NCBI GenBank assembly: GCA_965250275.1
Contig: OZ252297.1
Span: 2,604,001-2,668,000, forward strand
Origin: G965250275 sp965250275
GTDB lineage: Bacteria; Pseudomonadota; Alphaproteobacteria; Rhodobacterales; Rhodobacteraceae
Direction: 5' to 3'
DNA length: 64,000 bases
In this document: positions 1-8,116 of the stretch, in pieces
How positions within the stretch are numbered: position 1 is the stretch's first letter
Layout: every line of letters starts with the position of its first letter
Made by a program: the position numbers and the translations under genes
The notes under the pieces: model-generated
What the model was told of the DNA's origin: nothing
Seen by the model: the letters and a program-made list of their open reading frames with translations, nothing else
The model's database searches: none

Positions 1-1
1 A

Positions 2-733
2 TCCGCGCCCGCAGGCACCCCGGAACGGCAACGGCAGATCGCTCTGGGCCTGCTGGCCGAATGGAACGGAGAGATGAATGAGCATTTGCCAGAGCCTTTG
101 ATCTATGCTGCGTGGCTGCGGGCGCTTCAGGAGCGTCTGATCCGGGATGATCTTGGCCCGCTGGCAGATGAGTTTCCCCATGTCGAACCCCTGTTCATCG
201 AACGTGTCTACCGTGACATCGACGGAGCTGGTGTCTGGTGTGATGTTCGGCAAAGCGCGCCGGTTGAAACCTGCACGGATATGGCCCGCATGGCGCTGGA
301 CGATGCGCTGGTGTGGATCGGCGACCGCTATGGCACGGCATTGGAGACCCTGCGCTGGGGGGATGCCCATCAGGCGACCCATGATCACCCGATCCTGGGC
401 AATGTGCCGGTCCTCCGCTTCTTTGTGAACATCCGACAATCCACCAGCGGGGGAGATAACACTCTCTTGCGGGGTCGCACTTCGGGCAAGCCACCGAACC
501 CCTTTGCAAATGTGCATGGTGCGGCTTATCGCGGCGTTTATGACTTCGCAGATCCCGACAGTTCGGTCTTCATCACCTCAACCGGGCAATCCGGCCATTT
601 CCTGTCGCGCCACTACGATGATCTGGCCCAGCTCTGGCGACGGGGTGAATACATTCCGATGTCACTGGATGAAGATTTGGCGCGTGCCGCCGCGGTGGGT
701 GTCACCGTGCTGACACCTCGAACGGCGCCCTAG
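2..733 (+). CDS. Penicillin acylase family protein, C-terminal part (5' truncated by window edge)
   Basis: The reading frame is open from base 2 without a stop and ends at TAG 731-733, so this is the last ~243 residues of a longer protein; the ATG at base 74 is internal. The C-terminus has the features of the penicillin G acylase / N-terminal nucleophile hydrolase family beta chain: VPVLRFFVNI, a Gly-rich GVYDF..SSVFITSTGQSGH stretch, and the ending SRHYDDLAQLWRRGEYIPM, which is the usual end of these amidases. Family members hydrolyse amides such as acyl-homoserine lactones or beta-lactam side chains and are normally exported and self-cleaved. The catalytic Ser and the signal peptide would lie upstream of the window, so the substrate cannot be judged. 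A GC-rich palindrome overlaps the stop codon but has no T-tract. Confidence 0.85.
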   Translation, partial: SAPAGTPERQRQIALGLLAEWNGEMNEHLPEPLIYAAWLRALQERLIRDDLGPLADEFPHVEPLFIERVYRDIDGAGVWCDVRQSAPVETCTDMARMALDDALVWIGDRYGTALETLRWGDAHQATHDHPILGNVPVLRFFVNIRQSTSGGDNTLLRGRTSGKPPNPFANVHGAAYRGVYDFADPDSSVFITSTGQSGHFLSRHYDDLAQLWRRGEYIPMSLDEDLARAAAVGVTVLTPRTAP

Positions 734-771
734 CCCGGGCGCCGCCAAAACGGTAGTTTCTTCGGTCTGGG

Positions 772-1419
772 TTAGCCGCGCTGGCGGCGACGTAGAACAA
801 ACAGTCCAGCCAGTCCCCCAAGGAGCAGGGGAAGACCCGCAGGCAAAGGCACCGGCAATACCGCAGCGGAAGGCGTGGCCGTCAGGATAACACGTTCCCA
901 AGCCGACGTGTTGTTCAGCCACAGATTGTCGCCTGAACGCCACCCGCCTGACAGAGACGTCGCAGCATTGTTGTATCCGCCGCGGGTGTGCCAGCTGATG
1001 CGATCCCGTTCACTCTGTCCATTCACATCAGCACTTGATTGACGGATCGTATCGGTCGCACCGGCAAATCCCATGGACCCGCCATTCTTGTACCACCGGG
1101 CGCCGTTGGACAAGATGGTCCGGTTGCGCGCCGTGTAGAGCGGCACATACACCGCCGTTTCGATGGCCGCCAGAACATCGAAGCTGCGGGCGCCGACACG
1201 CCGCGTGGCCAGCATGATGTGACTGCCAGCGCCATCGAACAGCTCGGCCATGGTCGTGCCGCGGGTCCCGAAGGTTTCGCTGTGAATAATGCTCCACCCT
1301 CCATCGAGGACATCGGTCACCAGCACATCGTTATGGACACCAACCGGATTGTAGGTCGCAGCCCAACCGACCGTTCCGGAGAACGCGATTGTTGCCGCCA
1401 TCAGCCAAGTCTTGAACAT
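772..1419 (-). CDS. VPLPA-CTERM sorting domain-containing protein
   Basis: A 215-residue exported protein of unknown function. Residues 1-20 form a Sec signal peptide (hydrophobic core ending near GWAA). The C-terminus has a VPLPAG motif, a ~17-residue hydrophobic helix and a short Arg-rich tail (LRRRQRG). That tripartite layout is the VPLPA-CTERM signal, a Rhodobacterales variant of PEP-CTERM that is recognised by an exosortase/rhombosortase-type system, so the protein is probably processed and displayed at the surface or in exopolysaccharide. The middle is rich in Gly, Ser, Thr and Asn, contains no recognisable catalytic motif and has no cysteines. It is downstream of and parallel to hflX with a 130-base gap, and convergent with the acylase gene. 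No exosortase gene is in this window. Confidence 0.85.
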   Translation of the reverse strand: MFKTWLMAATIAFSGTVGWAATYNPVGVHNDVLVTDVLDGGWSIIHSETFGTRGTTMAELFDGAGSHIMLATRRVGARSFDVLAAIETAVYVPLYTARNRTILSNGARWYKNGGSMGFAGATDTIRQSSADVNGQSERDRISWHTRGGYNNAATSLSGGWRSGDNLWLNNTSAWERVILTATPSAAVLPVPLPAGLPLLLGGLAGLFVLRRRQRG

Positions 1420-1549
1420 GTCTCACCTTCCAAAAACACTGGTACGGAGTTCTTGTGCGGACAATTCGACTCGAAATGCGGCAAAGATTGGCCATGCTTG
1501 TGGTGGAAACGGACTGGTGCCGGATCGAGAACAGCGCTTTCCGTGGTCT

Positions 1550-2821
1550 TCAGAGGCGCTGGAACGCCTGCTCTTGGGCTGGCGTCCATTCGACCACCAG
1601 ATCGAAACCATCGTCTGTCTGTGCTTCGGAGAGCACGACGTCTTGCTCAAACAGCCAGGCGCGCGCCTTGCCTTCGGCAAATCCAAGATGCAAGTCACTG
1701 CGATGACGCTGCACCTGTAACGCGTCGACCATTGCAGCCAGTAACGCGTCGGTGCCCTCGCCCGTCAGCGCAGAAATGGCCAGAACTTTGGGATCCCGTG
1801 CGGCCCTCGAGCGCGCCGCGGCGGCCGCTTCCGTCGGCAACAGGTCAAGCTTGTTCCACAACTCCAGCTGCTGCCGTGTCTCATCAACGCCCAGCGACGT
1901 CAGAATGGCCTGCACGTCAGCAGCCTGTGCTTCGGTCTCGTCGTGGCTGATATCGCGCACATGGACAATCAGATCCGCAGAGAGAACCTCTTCCAGCGTG
2001 GCACGAAACGCAGCGACCAGCTCTGTGGGCAGGTCACTGACAAACCCCACCGTGTCAGAGAGGATCACCTCCGGCCCCGATGGCAGCACGACACGCCGCA
2101 TCGTGGGATCCAGCGTCGCAAACAGCATGTCCTTGGCCATGACGTCGGCGCCGGTCAGCCGGTTGAACAAAGTGGACTTGCCCGCGTTCGTGTAGCCCAC
2201 CAGCGCGACAATCGGATACGGGATCTTTGCCCGTGCCGCGCGGTGCAGTGCACGGGTCTTGACTACCTTTGCGAGCTGCCGGCGCAATCTGACCAGTTGC
2301 TCATCAATGGCCCTTCGGTCGGCCTCGATCTGGGTCTCGCCCGGTCCCCCCACAAACCCCAATCCGCCGCGCTGGCGTTCCAGGTGGGTCCAGGCCCGCA
2401 CAAGCCGCGTCCGCTGATAACTCAGAGCCGCCATCTCGACTTGGAGCACGCCCTCGCGCGTGGCCGCGCGATCGCTGAAGATCTCCAAAATTAACCCGGT
2501 GCGGTCGAGCACCTTGGTCCCAAACGCGCGCTCCAGATTGCGTTGCTGAACCGGGGTCACTGGCCCGTCGATCAGGACCAGTTCGATCTCGTCCGCCTTC
2601 ATGCGCGCCGTGAGGTCATCGATCTTTCCAGACCCGAAAAGCAGCCCTGGTTGCGCCTTGGGCAGTGGAACAATTTCGCCACCAATCACTTCGAGATCGG
2701 GCAGAGCTCTGGCCAGCGCCACAGCTTCTTCAAGCGCAGGCCCTGCTGCGCGCCGGTCTTTGTCGGATTTCAGGTCTGGATGCAGCACCCAAGCGCGGGT
2801 CCGCACCCGATCGTGCTCCAT
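1550..2821 (-). CDS. hflX: GTPase HflX
   Basis: A 423-residue ribosome-associated GTPase that splits or rescues stalled 70S ribosomes under stress. The N-terminal HflX domain ends in the family signature GGPGETQIEADRR. The G domain follows, with G1 GYTNAGKS near residue 205, a G3 DTVGF motif near 257 and a G4-like NKLD near 320. Length is normal. I place the start at ATG 2821, whose A is also the last base of the hfq stop (TGATG), giving translational coupling; a TTG one codon upstream is less likely. The hfq-hflX pair is a conserved proteobacterial arrangement. The gene probably depends on the hfq promoter, because no promoter-sized gap separates them. Confidence 0.96.
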   Translation of the reverse strand: MEHDRVRTRAWVLHPDLKSDKDRRAAGPALEEAVALARALPDLEVIGGEIVPLPKAQPGLLFGSGKIDDLTARMKADEIELVLIDGPVTPVQQRNLERAFGTKVLDRTGLILEIFSDRAATREGVLQVEMAALSYQRTRLVRAWTHLERQRGGLGFVGGPGETQIEADRRAIDEQLVRLRRQLAKVVKTRALHRAARAKIPYPIVALVGYTNAGKSTLFNRLTGADVMAKDMLFATLDPTMRRVVLPSGPEVILSDTVGFVSDLPTELVAAFRATLEEVLSADLIVHVRDISHDETEAQAADVQAILTSLGVDETRQQLELWNKLDLLPTEAAAAARSRAARDPKVLAISALTGEGTDALLAAMVDALQVQRHRSDLHLGFAEGKARAWLFEQDVVLSEAQTDDGFDLVVEWTPAQEQAFQRL

Positions 2822-3060
2822 CAAGAGGCGTCTTCGCCCTCATAAAGGCTGATCGGCTGAGCGGGCATGATGGTCGAGATCGCATGCTTGTACACAAGCT
2901 GCGACTGGCCGTCGCGGCGCAACAGCACGCAGAAGTTGTCAAACCACGTAATCACACCCTGCAACTTCACACCGTTGATCAGAAAAATTGTCACCGGAAC
3001 TTTGGTTTTGCGCACATGGTTCAGGAACGCATCCTGAAGATTCTGTCTGTCCGAAGCCAT
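2821..3060 (-). CDS. hfq: RNA chaperone Hfq
   Basis: A 79-residue Sm-like RNA chaperone that pairs small RNAs with mRNAs as a homohexamer. The Sm1 motif (VTIFLINGVKLQGVITWFD) and the Sm2 motif containing YKHAIST are both visible, with the Phe and Lys-His residues that line the poly-U pocket. The C-terminal tail is short, as in other Alphaproteobacteria. The stop overlaps the hflX start by one base. Upstream, a ~95-base gap after the trkH terminator is available for its own promoter. Confidence 0.98.
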   Translation of the reverse strand: MASDRQNLQDAFLNHVRKTKVPVTIFLINGVKLQGVITWFDNFCVLLRRDGQSQLVYKHAISTIMPAQPISLYEGEDAS

Positions 3061-3154
3061 TTAATTGAATTCCCGCTCTTATTCTTGCCGTGAACCGTGC
3101 GTCCTTGCGCCCCTCGGACCTTAGTATGTAGAGGGTTGCTGGGAGATTCCACCC

Positions 3155-3182
3155 AAAAAAACAGCCCGTTAGCGAGGCGCTG
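3155..3182 (-). terminator. Intrinsic terminator after trkAH
   Basis: Read on the minus strand, a six-pair stem (CAGC-CC with GGGCTG, one bulged G) closes an 8-base loop and is followed at once by seven T. It starts 12 bases after the trkH stop and therefore separates trkAH from hfq-hflX. Confidence 0.65.
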
Positions 3183-3193
3183 TCGAATCGCCA

Positions 3194-4726
3194 TCAATTC
3201 CGCCACAGATCCGGTGTCAAAAGGGCGATAATCGCAAGTGTTTCCAACCGCCCAAGCACCATCGCCGCACAAAGCACCATTTTTGCCCCGGCCTCCAGTT
3301 CAGCCAGCCGGATTGGTGCATCGCCAGCCAGTTCTGTCAGCGGCCCGGTGGTCGAAAGGGCGGCGATGGCAAGGATCATGGCCTGTTCAAAATCAACGCC
3401 GAGAGCTGCCAGCACAACCACGATCACCGCAAGGGATTGGGCAAAGAGCATGAAAAAGATCCATGCGATGAAGGCCCCATGCCGGTGAATGCGTCGATTG
3501 TCGGATCCCTCGCCACTGACCGAAGACGGATGGATCAAACGTTCCATCTCGCGCAGCCCGTTGAGGTAGAGCGCGAAAACCCGCAAGAGCTTCACGCCCC
3601 CTGCAGTGGTGGCCACACCGCCCCCGATCAGGGCAAGGCCCAGTAGGATCAGCCCGGGCGTCTCCAGCCCTGACCAGGCCCGTGCAGTGCCCCATTCACT
3701 GCTCTCAAATCCCGTGGTTGTCAGAAAAGACATCACAGTGAACATACTGCCCCAAAAAGCAGCTGCGGCCCGCTGTATGGTGTCCACGGTGCCAACATCC
3801 AGCGATCCAAGCCAATGACGCACAAACAAGATCGTCGGCACGATCACCACGATCATTACACCGATCCGAAACTCGGGGTCCTTGTCCAGCCGTGCATTTC
3901 CCAGCGTGACGGTGTCGCTGCTGAAGGTCAGGCGGGACAGGGCGAAGAACATAAAGAGGAATAGGATGATCTCGCCCGTGATCCCGGATGTGCTGCCCTG
4001 CAATCCTCCGACCGGAGACAACCCGGACGTCGACATGACTGACATCGCATGGATGGTGGCGGTCAGACCCGCCTCGCCCGAGATCATCAGAAGAACGCAA
4101 ACGATAAGCGTCAGACCGGCGTAGAGCGGCGCCAACACCGCCGTGATCCGCAAGAGGCGCAGGCGCGGGTTGACCTGTTCCATGCGCATGGGCCCCTGCT
4201 CAATGCGCCCGGGTTCGCCGCGGGCGGTCACTTCAAAGCCACCCAGCGACAGTGGCGCCAGAATGGCCGACGCGGCCACCCACATCAGCAGTCCACCCAG
4301 CCAGGCCACCATTCCTCGGTAGAGATGCAGGGATCCGTCCAGACGCCTGTAGTCGGTGAAAAGATCCGCGCCCGTCGTCGTCACCGCGCTGACCATGTCA
4401 AAATAGGCGTTCAGAAAACTGGTGGTCTGCAACGCATCGTGAAACGGAACCGCCAAGAACACTGGCAACACGGAAAAGGTTGCCAGCAATGCCAGCAACT
4501 GGCCAAGCGCGCCGAGACGTGACGGCCGACGACCAAGCGCAAGCGATACCAGCGTCACGCAGAAGAGCCCCAACGTGCCGGAATAGAAAAACGATCGCGA
4601 AATGGGGTGATTGTCCTGCACGAGCGCATACGCCGCAGGGACATACATGGCCAGCGAGGCGACACCCCAGATCAACAGAAACAAAGGCAATCGCATCAGG
4701 ACGCCGGTGTCTGCCTGCGCCTGCAT
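3194..4726 (-). CDS. trkH: Trk potassium uptake system, membrane subunit TrkH
   Basis: A 510-residue polytopic inner-membrane protein that forms the K+ translocation pore of the Trk system. The hydrophobic profile gives about 10-12 membrane helices. Gly-containing selectivity-filter loops typical of the TrkH/KtrB superfamily are visible, for example TTTGADLFTDY, MSTSGLSPVGG, TTTGFESSEW and STTGPLTELAG. These are the four P-loop repeats expected for the family. The start ATG lies 3 bases after the trkA stop, so the two are co-transcribed and probably co-translated. K+ uptake is gated by the NAD(H)/ATP-binding TrkA ring encoded just upstream. Confidence 0.95.
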   Translation of the reverse strand: MQAQADTGVLMRLPLFLLIWGVASLAMYVPAAYALVQDNHPISRSFFYSGTLGLFCVTLVSLALGRRPSRLGALGQLLALLATFSVLPVFLAVPFHDALQTTSFLNAYFDMVSAVTTTGADLFTDYRRLDGSLHLYRGMVAWLGGLLMWVAASAILAPLSLGGFEVTARGEPGRIEQGPMRMEQVNPRLRLLRITAVLAPLYAGLTLIVCVLLMISGEAGLTATIHAMSVMSTSGLSPVGGLQGSTSGITGEIILFLFMFFALSRLTFSSDTVTLGNARLDKDPEFRIGVMIVVIVPTILFVRHWLGSLDVGTVDTIQRAAAAFWGSMFTVMSFLTTTGFESSEWGTARAWSGLETPGLILLGLALIGGGVATTAGGVKLLRVFALYLNGLREMERLIHPSSVSGEGSDNRRIHRHGAFIAWIFFMLFAQSLAVIVVVLAALGVDFEQAMILAIAALSTTGPLTELAGDAPIRLAELEAGAKMVLCAAMVLGRLETLAIIALLTPDLWRN

Positions 4727-4729
4727 CGA

Positions 4730-6106
4730 TCAGAAAAAGTCGATCGAGACCTGCATCAGGCGCTCGACTTCCGGGACGTCATCGGCCATGGCGAAAATTG
4801 CAACCACGTCACCGTCTTCGATCCTGAGACTCCCGACGGGCCGCTGCACCTCGCCGCCTTTCATAACGGCACCGACCAGAACACCTTCGGGGAAATCAAT
4901 GTCGCGCAGCCGCTGACCGGCCATCGGTGAGGTTGACATCACTTCGGCCTCGATCACTTCGGCCTCGGCATCACCGATGGAGTAGACCTGCCGCACGCGC
5001 CCATGGCGAATATGGCGCAAAATCGAACTGACAGTTGTCGCACGCGGATTGATGTAGGCATCGATGCCCAGGGGTCCCATCAACGGCACCAGTGTCGGAT
5101 CGTTGATCAGCGCAATTGCCAGCGGGCATCCTTCGGACTTGGCGCGTACAGCAGCGAGCATATTGGTCTTGTCGTCGTCAGTGACGGCCAGCATGGCATC
5201 GGCACGAGCAATCCCGGCCTCGGCCAGCAACGCTGCATCCAGCCCATCGCCATGCAGGACGATGGTGCGTTCCAACTCCTCTGCGGCATGCTCCGCACAG
5301 CGTCGTTCGCGCTCGATCACCTTGGCGCGGATCCGGCGCTCGCTCTGCTCCAGTTCCTTGGCGACGGTCAGCCCGACATTGCCCCCGCCCACAATCACCA
5401 CGCGCTCCTGTTTCTTCACGGTCTTGCCGAAGACTTCCATTGTGCGCGGAATGTCATCTGCATGGGTGAATACGAAACAGTCGTCCCCGACAAAGAGCTG
5501 GTCGTTGGGCTCGGGCGCAAAAAGGGTTCCTTCCCTGCGGACGCCGACAACAATGGCACGCAGTGTCGAGAAAAGATCGGTCAGCTGCCGCAGTGGCGTG
5601 TTCACGACCGGGCACTCTTCCTGAATCGAGATACCCAGTAGTTGCGCCTTGCCTTCCATGAAGGTCTCGGTGTCGAAGGCAGCCGGGGCTGACAGCCTTT
5701 GCATGGCGGCGGCGGCGACTTCACGTTCCGGGCTGATCACAACATCGATGGGCAGGTGATCACGCCGATAGAGATCAGAATAGATCGCGGTGAGGTAGGA
5801 TTGCGAACGCAGGCGCGCAATCTTTCGGTTCACTGCAAATACGGAATGCGCGACCTGGCAGGTCACCATGTTCACTTCATCGGAATAGGTCGCCGCGATG
5901 ACCATATCCGCGTCGCGCGCGCCAGCACGGTCCAGCACATCTGGATAGCTGGCAAACCCGGCGACCCCCTGCACGTCCAGCGTTTCCGTTGCGCGCCGCA
6001 CCAGATCGGCATTGCTGTCGACCACGGTCACATCGTTCAGTTCGCCCGACAATTGGCGCGCAATCTGCCAGCCGACCTGCCCTGCGCCGCAAATGATGAC
6101 CTTCAT
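4730..6106 (-). CDS. trkA: Trk potassium uptake system, regulatory subunit TrkA
   Basis: A 458-residue cytoplasmic peripheral protein that binds nucleotide and gates TrkH. It is a tandem duplication: RCK/TrkA_N Rossmann domain (GAGQVGWQIA at residues 7-16), TrkA_C, second Rossmann domain (GGGNVGLTVAKEL near 240) and second TrkA_C. Length fits the two-repeat type. It lies 117 bases from the divergent lipoprotein gene, so the trkAH promoter should be in 6107-6223. In many Alphaproteobacteria trkA follows ntrX directly; here one plus-strand gene is interposed. Confidence 0.95.
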   Translation of the reverse strand: MKVIICGAGQVGWQIARQLSGELNDVTVVDSNADLVRRATETLDVQGVAGFASYPDVLDRAGARDADMVIAATYSDEVNMVTCQVAHSVFAVNRKIARLRSQSYLTAIYSDLYRRDHLPIDVVISPEREVAAAAMQRLSAPAAFDTETFMEGKAQLLGISIQEECPVVNTPLRQLTDLFSTLRAIVVGVRREGTLFAPEPNDQLFVGDDCFVFTHADDIPRTMEVFGKTVKKQERVVIVGGGNVGLTVAKELEQSERRIRAKVIERERRCAEHAAEELERTIVLHGDGLDAALLAEAGIARADAMLAVTDDDKTNMLAAVRAKSEGCPLAIALINDPTLVPLMGPLGIDAYINPRATTVSSILRHIRHGRVRQVYSIGDAEAEVIEAEVMSTSPMAGQRLRDIDFPEGVLVGAVMKGGEVQRPVGSLRIEDGDVVAIFAMADDVPEVERLMQVSIDFF

Positions 6107-6223
6107 GCTGCTGTGCCCTGTCGCCCCATTGACCCGATCAGGATCGAAACCTTTGAATGGCAGATGGTCACAATCGGGTCAAATCAATTGTCTTGCCGCG
6201 GATGTTGAGGCACCATTGCCGAC

Positions 6224-6697
6224 ATGTCAAAGATGTTGAAGTTCCTAGTGCTTTTGTCCTGTGTGGCTTCCTGCTCGCCGCTGTCACTCTACTACAAACC
6301 CGGTGCCTCAGTGGCGCAATTGCAGATCGACACCACAAATTGCGAGGTTCAGGCGCTGCGCGACGCCCCGGTTGCCAATCAGATCCGGCGCTCCCCGCCC
6401 ATTTTTTATCCCGGCCGGAGGTATTGTGACCCGAATGGCCGGTGTTACACCAGCCCCGGGTACTGGGTCGACGGCCCGCTCTACACAGTCGACGTCAACG
6501 AAGGTTTGCGCGAGCGTGTGACCAACCAATGTATGGCCCAGAAGGGATATGCCCCGGCCAGCATTCCACAATGCCCCCAGGCCGTGGCCACCGCCGCGCC
6601 TGTCAGTTCGACCAAGACTTTACCGCAACTGACCGAGAACAGTTGCGTGATCAAGAACCGCGACGGCAGCTGGCAGATTGTGAACGCACCGGGTTAA
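6224..6697 (+). CDS. Putative lipoprotein of unknown function
   Basis: A 157-residue protein with a lipoprotein signal: short basic N-terminus, hydrophobic core, then lipobox V-A-S-C with Cys17 as the predicted lipidated residue. The mature part has four further cysteines after residue 40 (NCEV, YCDPNGRCY, NQCMAQ, QCPQ, SCVI), which suggests disulfides in the periplasm. A Pro/Tyr/Gly-rich patch and a small C-terminal domain ending KNRDGSWQIV follow. I do not recognise a catalytic family. It is the only plus-strand gene within the ntr-trk block, and its stop lies 3 bases from the ntrX stop, so the two are convergent. Confidence 0.8.
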   Translation: MSKMLKFLVLLSCVASCSPLSLYYKPGASVAQLQIDTTNCEVQALRDAPVANQIRRSPPIFYPGRRYCDPNGRCYTSPGYWVDGPLYTVDVNEGLRERVTNQCMAQKGYAPASIPQCPQAVATAAPVSSTKTLPQLTENSCVIKNRDGSWQIVNAPG

Positions 6698-6700
6698 TCC

Positions 6701-8116
6701 CTATTCGGCGACTTCGGGTTCGGCATCGTCGACATAGGCCACGCGCGCGCCTGCTTTGGTCGACGTGACCACGCCCAGCGATTTGAGCTTGCGGTGCAAC
6801 GCGCTGCGTTCCATGCCGACGAAATTGGCCGTCCGGCTGATGTTGCCGCCAAATCGGTTGATCTGGGTCAGCAAGTATTCACGCTCGAAGGCCTCCCTGG
6901 CCTCGCGCAAGGGCAAAGTCGCCAGCGCACCGGACAGAACCACTCGGCCATCATCAGCCTCCTTGTCTTCGTCCATCGGCAACTCGCGCGCCTCGATCGG
7001 TCCTGTACTGTCACCGAGGATCAACACGCGCTCGATCAGGTTCTTCAACTGACGCACATTGCCGGGCCAAACCATCGTCTGCATCAGGGTCACGGCCTCT
7101 TCGCTCAGATTGCGCAAAGGCAGACCCTGCCCGCTGTTAAACCCGGCGATGAAGTGTTCGGCCAACACCGGGATGTCCTCGCGTCGTTCCTCCAGCGAGG
7201 GCACCGCCACAGGTACAACGTTCAGGCGGTGAAACAGTTCCTGACGGAAACGTTCCGCGCGAATTTCCTCTTCAAGATCCCGGTTGGTGCTTGAAATCAC
7301 CCTCAGGTCGACGCGCACCTTGTCCGTGCCCCCGACCCGCTGAAACTGTTGATCGACCAAAACGCGCAGAATCTTGGATTGCGTGCCGATCGGCATGTCC
7401 GCAACTTCGTCGAAGTAGATCACTCCGCCATGGGCCTCTTCCAACAACCCGGACTCAACCCCGCGCTCGCTGGTCTCACGACCGAACAGCACCTCTTCCA
7501 TCCGGTCAGCGGCAATGCTCGCACAGTTCACTGTCACAAACGGTGCATTGGCCCTGTTGGATTGCGCATGGATGTACCGCGCGGCGATTTCTTTGCCTGC
7601 CCCTGCCGGACCGGTCAGCATGACCCGGCCATTGGACTTAGTGACCTTGTCCAGCTGTCCCATCAGTCCACGGAAGGCGGCGCTCTCGCCGATCATCTCC
7701 GCGCTGGCCACTTCGCGCCGCTTCAGCGAGCTGTTCTCGCTGCGCAGGCGGCTGGCCTCCATCGCGCGCCGGATGACAACCATCAACTGATCGATGTTGA
7801 AGGGCTTCTCAATAAAGTCATAGGCCCCCTGCTTGATGGCTGCGACGGCGATCTCGATGTTGCCGTGACCCGAAATGATGACCACGGGGACGTCCGGATT
7901 GTCGCGTTTCACGGCCTTCAGGATATCGATCCCGTCCATGCGACTGTCTTTGAGCCAGATGTCCAGTATCAAGAGCGCCGGCGGCTCGGTGTTAATCGCC
8001 GTCATGCATTCATCGGAATTGCCTGCAAGCCGCGTGGCAAACCCTTCGTCCTCGAGAATATCCGACACCAGTTCCCGGATATCTCGTTCGTCATCAACTA
8101 TCAGAATATCACTCAT
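6701..8116 (-). CDS. ntrX: Nitrogen assimilation response regulator NtrX
   Basis: A 471-residue response regulator paired with NtrY. Residues 1-120 are the receiver, with acidic pocket DDE near residue 8 and phosphoacceptor Asp in LILDIWLKD. The AAA+ domain follows, with Walker A GPAGAGKE, Walker B GGVIYFDEVAD and an arginine-finger region. A Fis-type HTH lies near the C-terminus (NISRTANFVGMERSALHRKL). Between LFG and the GLLEEA helix the usual GAFTGA loop that contacts sigma-54 is absent and replaced by RETSERGVES. It may thus not act as a classical sigma-54 activator. It overlaps ntrY by 4 bases, so the two are coupled. Confidence 0.93.
   Translation of the reverse strand: MSDILIVDDERDIRELVSDILEDEGFATRLAGNSDECMTAINTEPPALLILDIWLKDSRMDGIDILKAVKRDNPDVPVVIISGHGNIEIAVAAIKQGAYDFIEKPFNIDQLMVVIRRAMEASRLRSENSSLKRREVASAEMIGESAAFRGLMGQLDKVTKSNGRVMLTGPAGAGKEIAARYIHAQSNRANAPFVTVNCASIAADRMEEVLFGRETSERGVESGLLEEAHGGVIYFDEVADMPIGTQSKILRVLVDQQFQRVGGTDKVRVDLRVISSTNRDLEEEIRAERFRQELFHRLNVVPVAVPSLEERREDIPVLAEHFIAGFNSGQGLPLRNLSEEAVTLMQTMVWPGNVRQLKNLIERVLILGDSTGPIEARELPMDEDKEADDGRVVLSGALATLPLREAREAFEREYLLTQINRFGGNISRTANFVGMERSALHRKLKSLGVVTSTKAGARVAYVDDAEPEVAE

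Noticed and set aside
724..743. GC-rich palindrome overlapping the stop of the acylase gene as a terminator
   Set aside because: A 7-pair stem exists, but neither strand has a T-tract after it.
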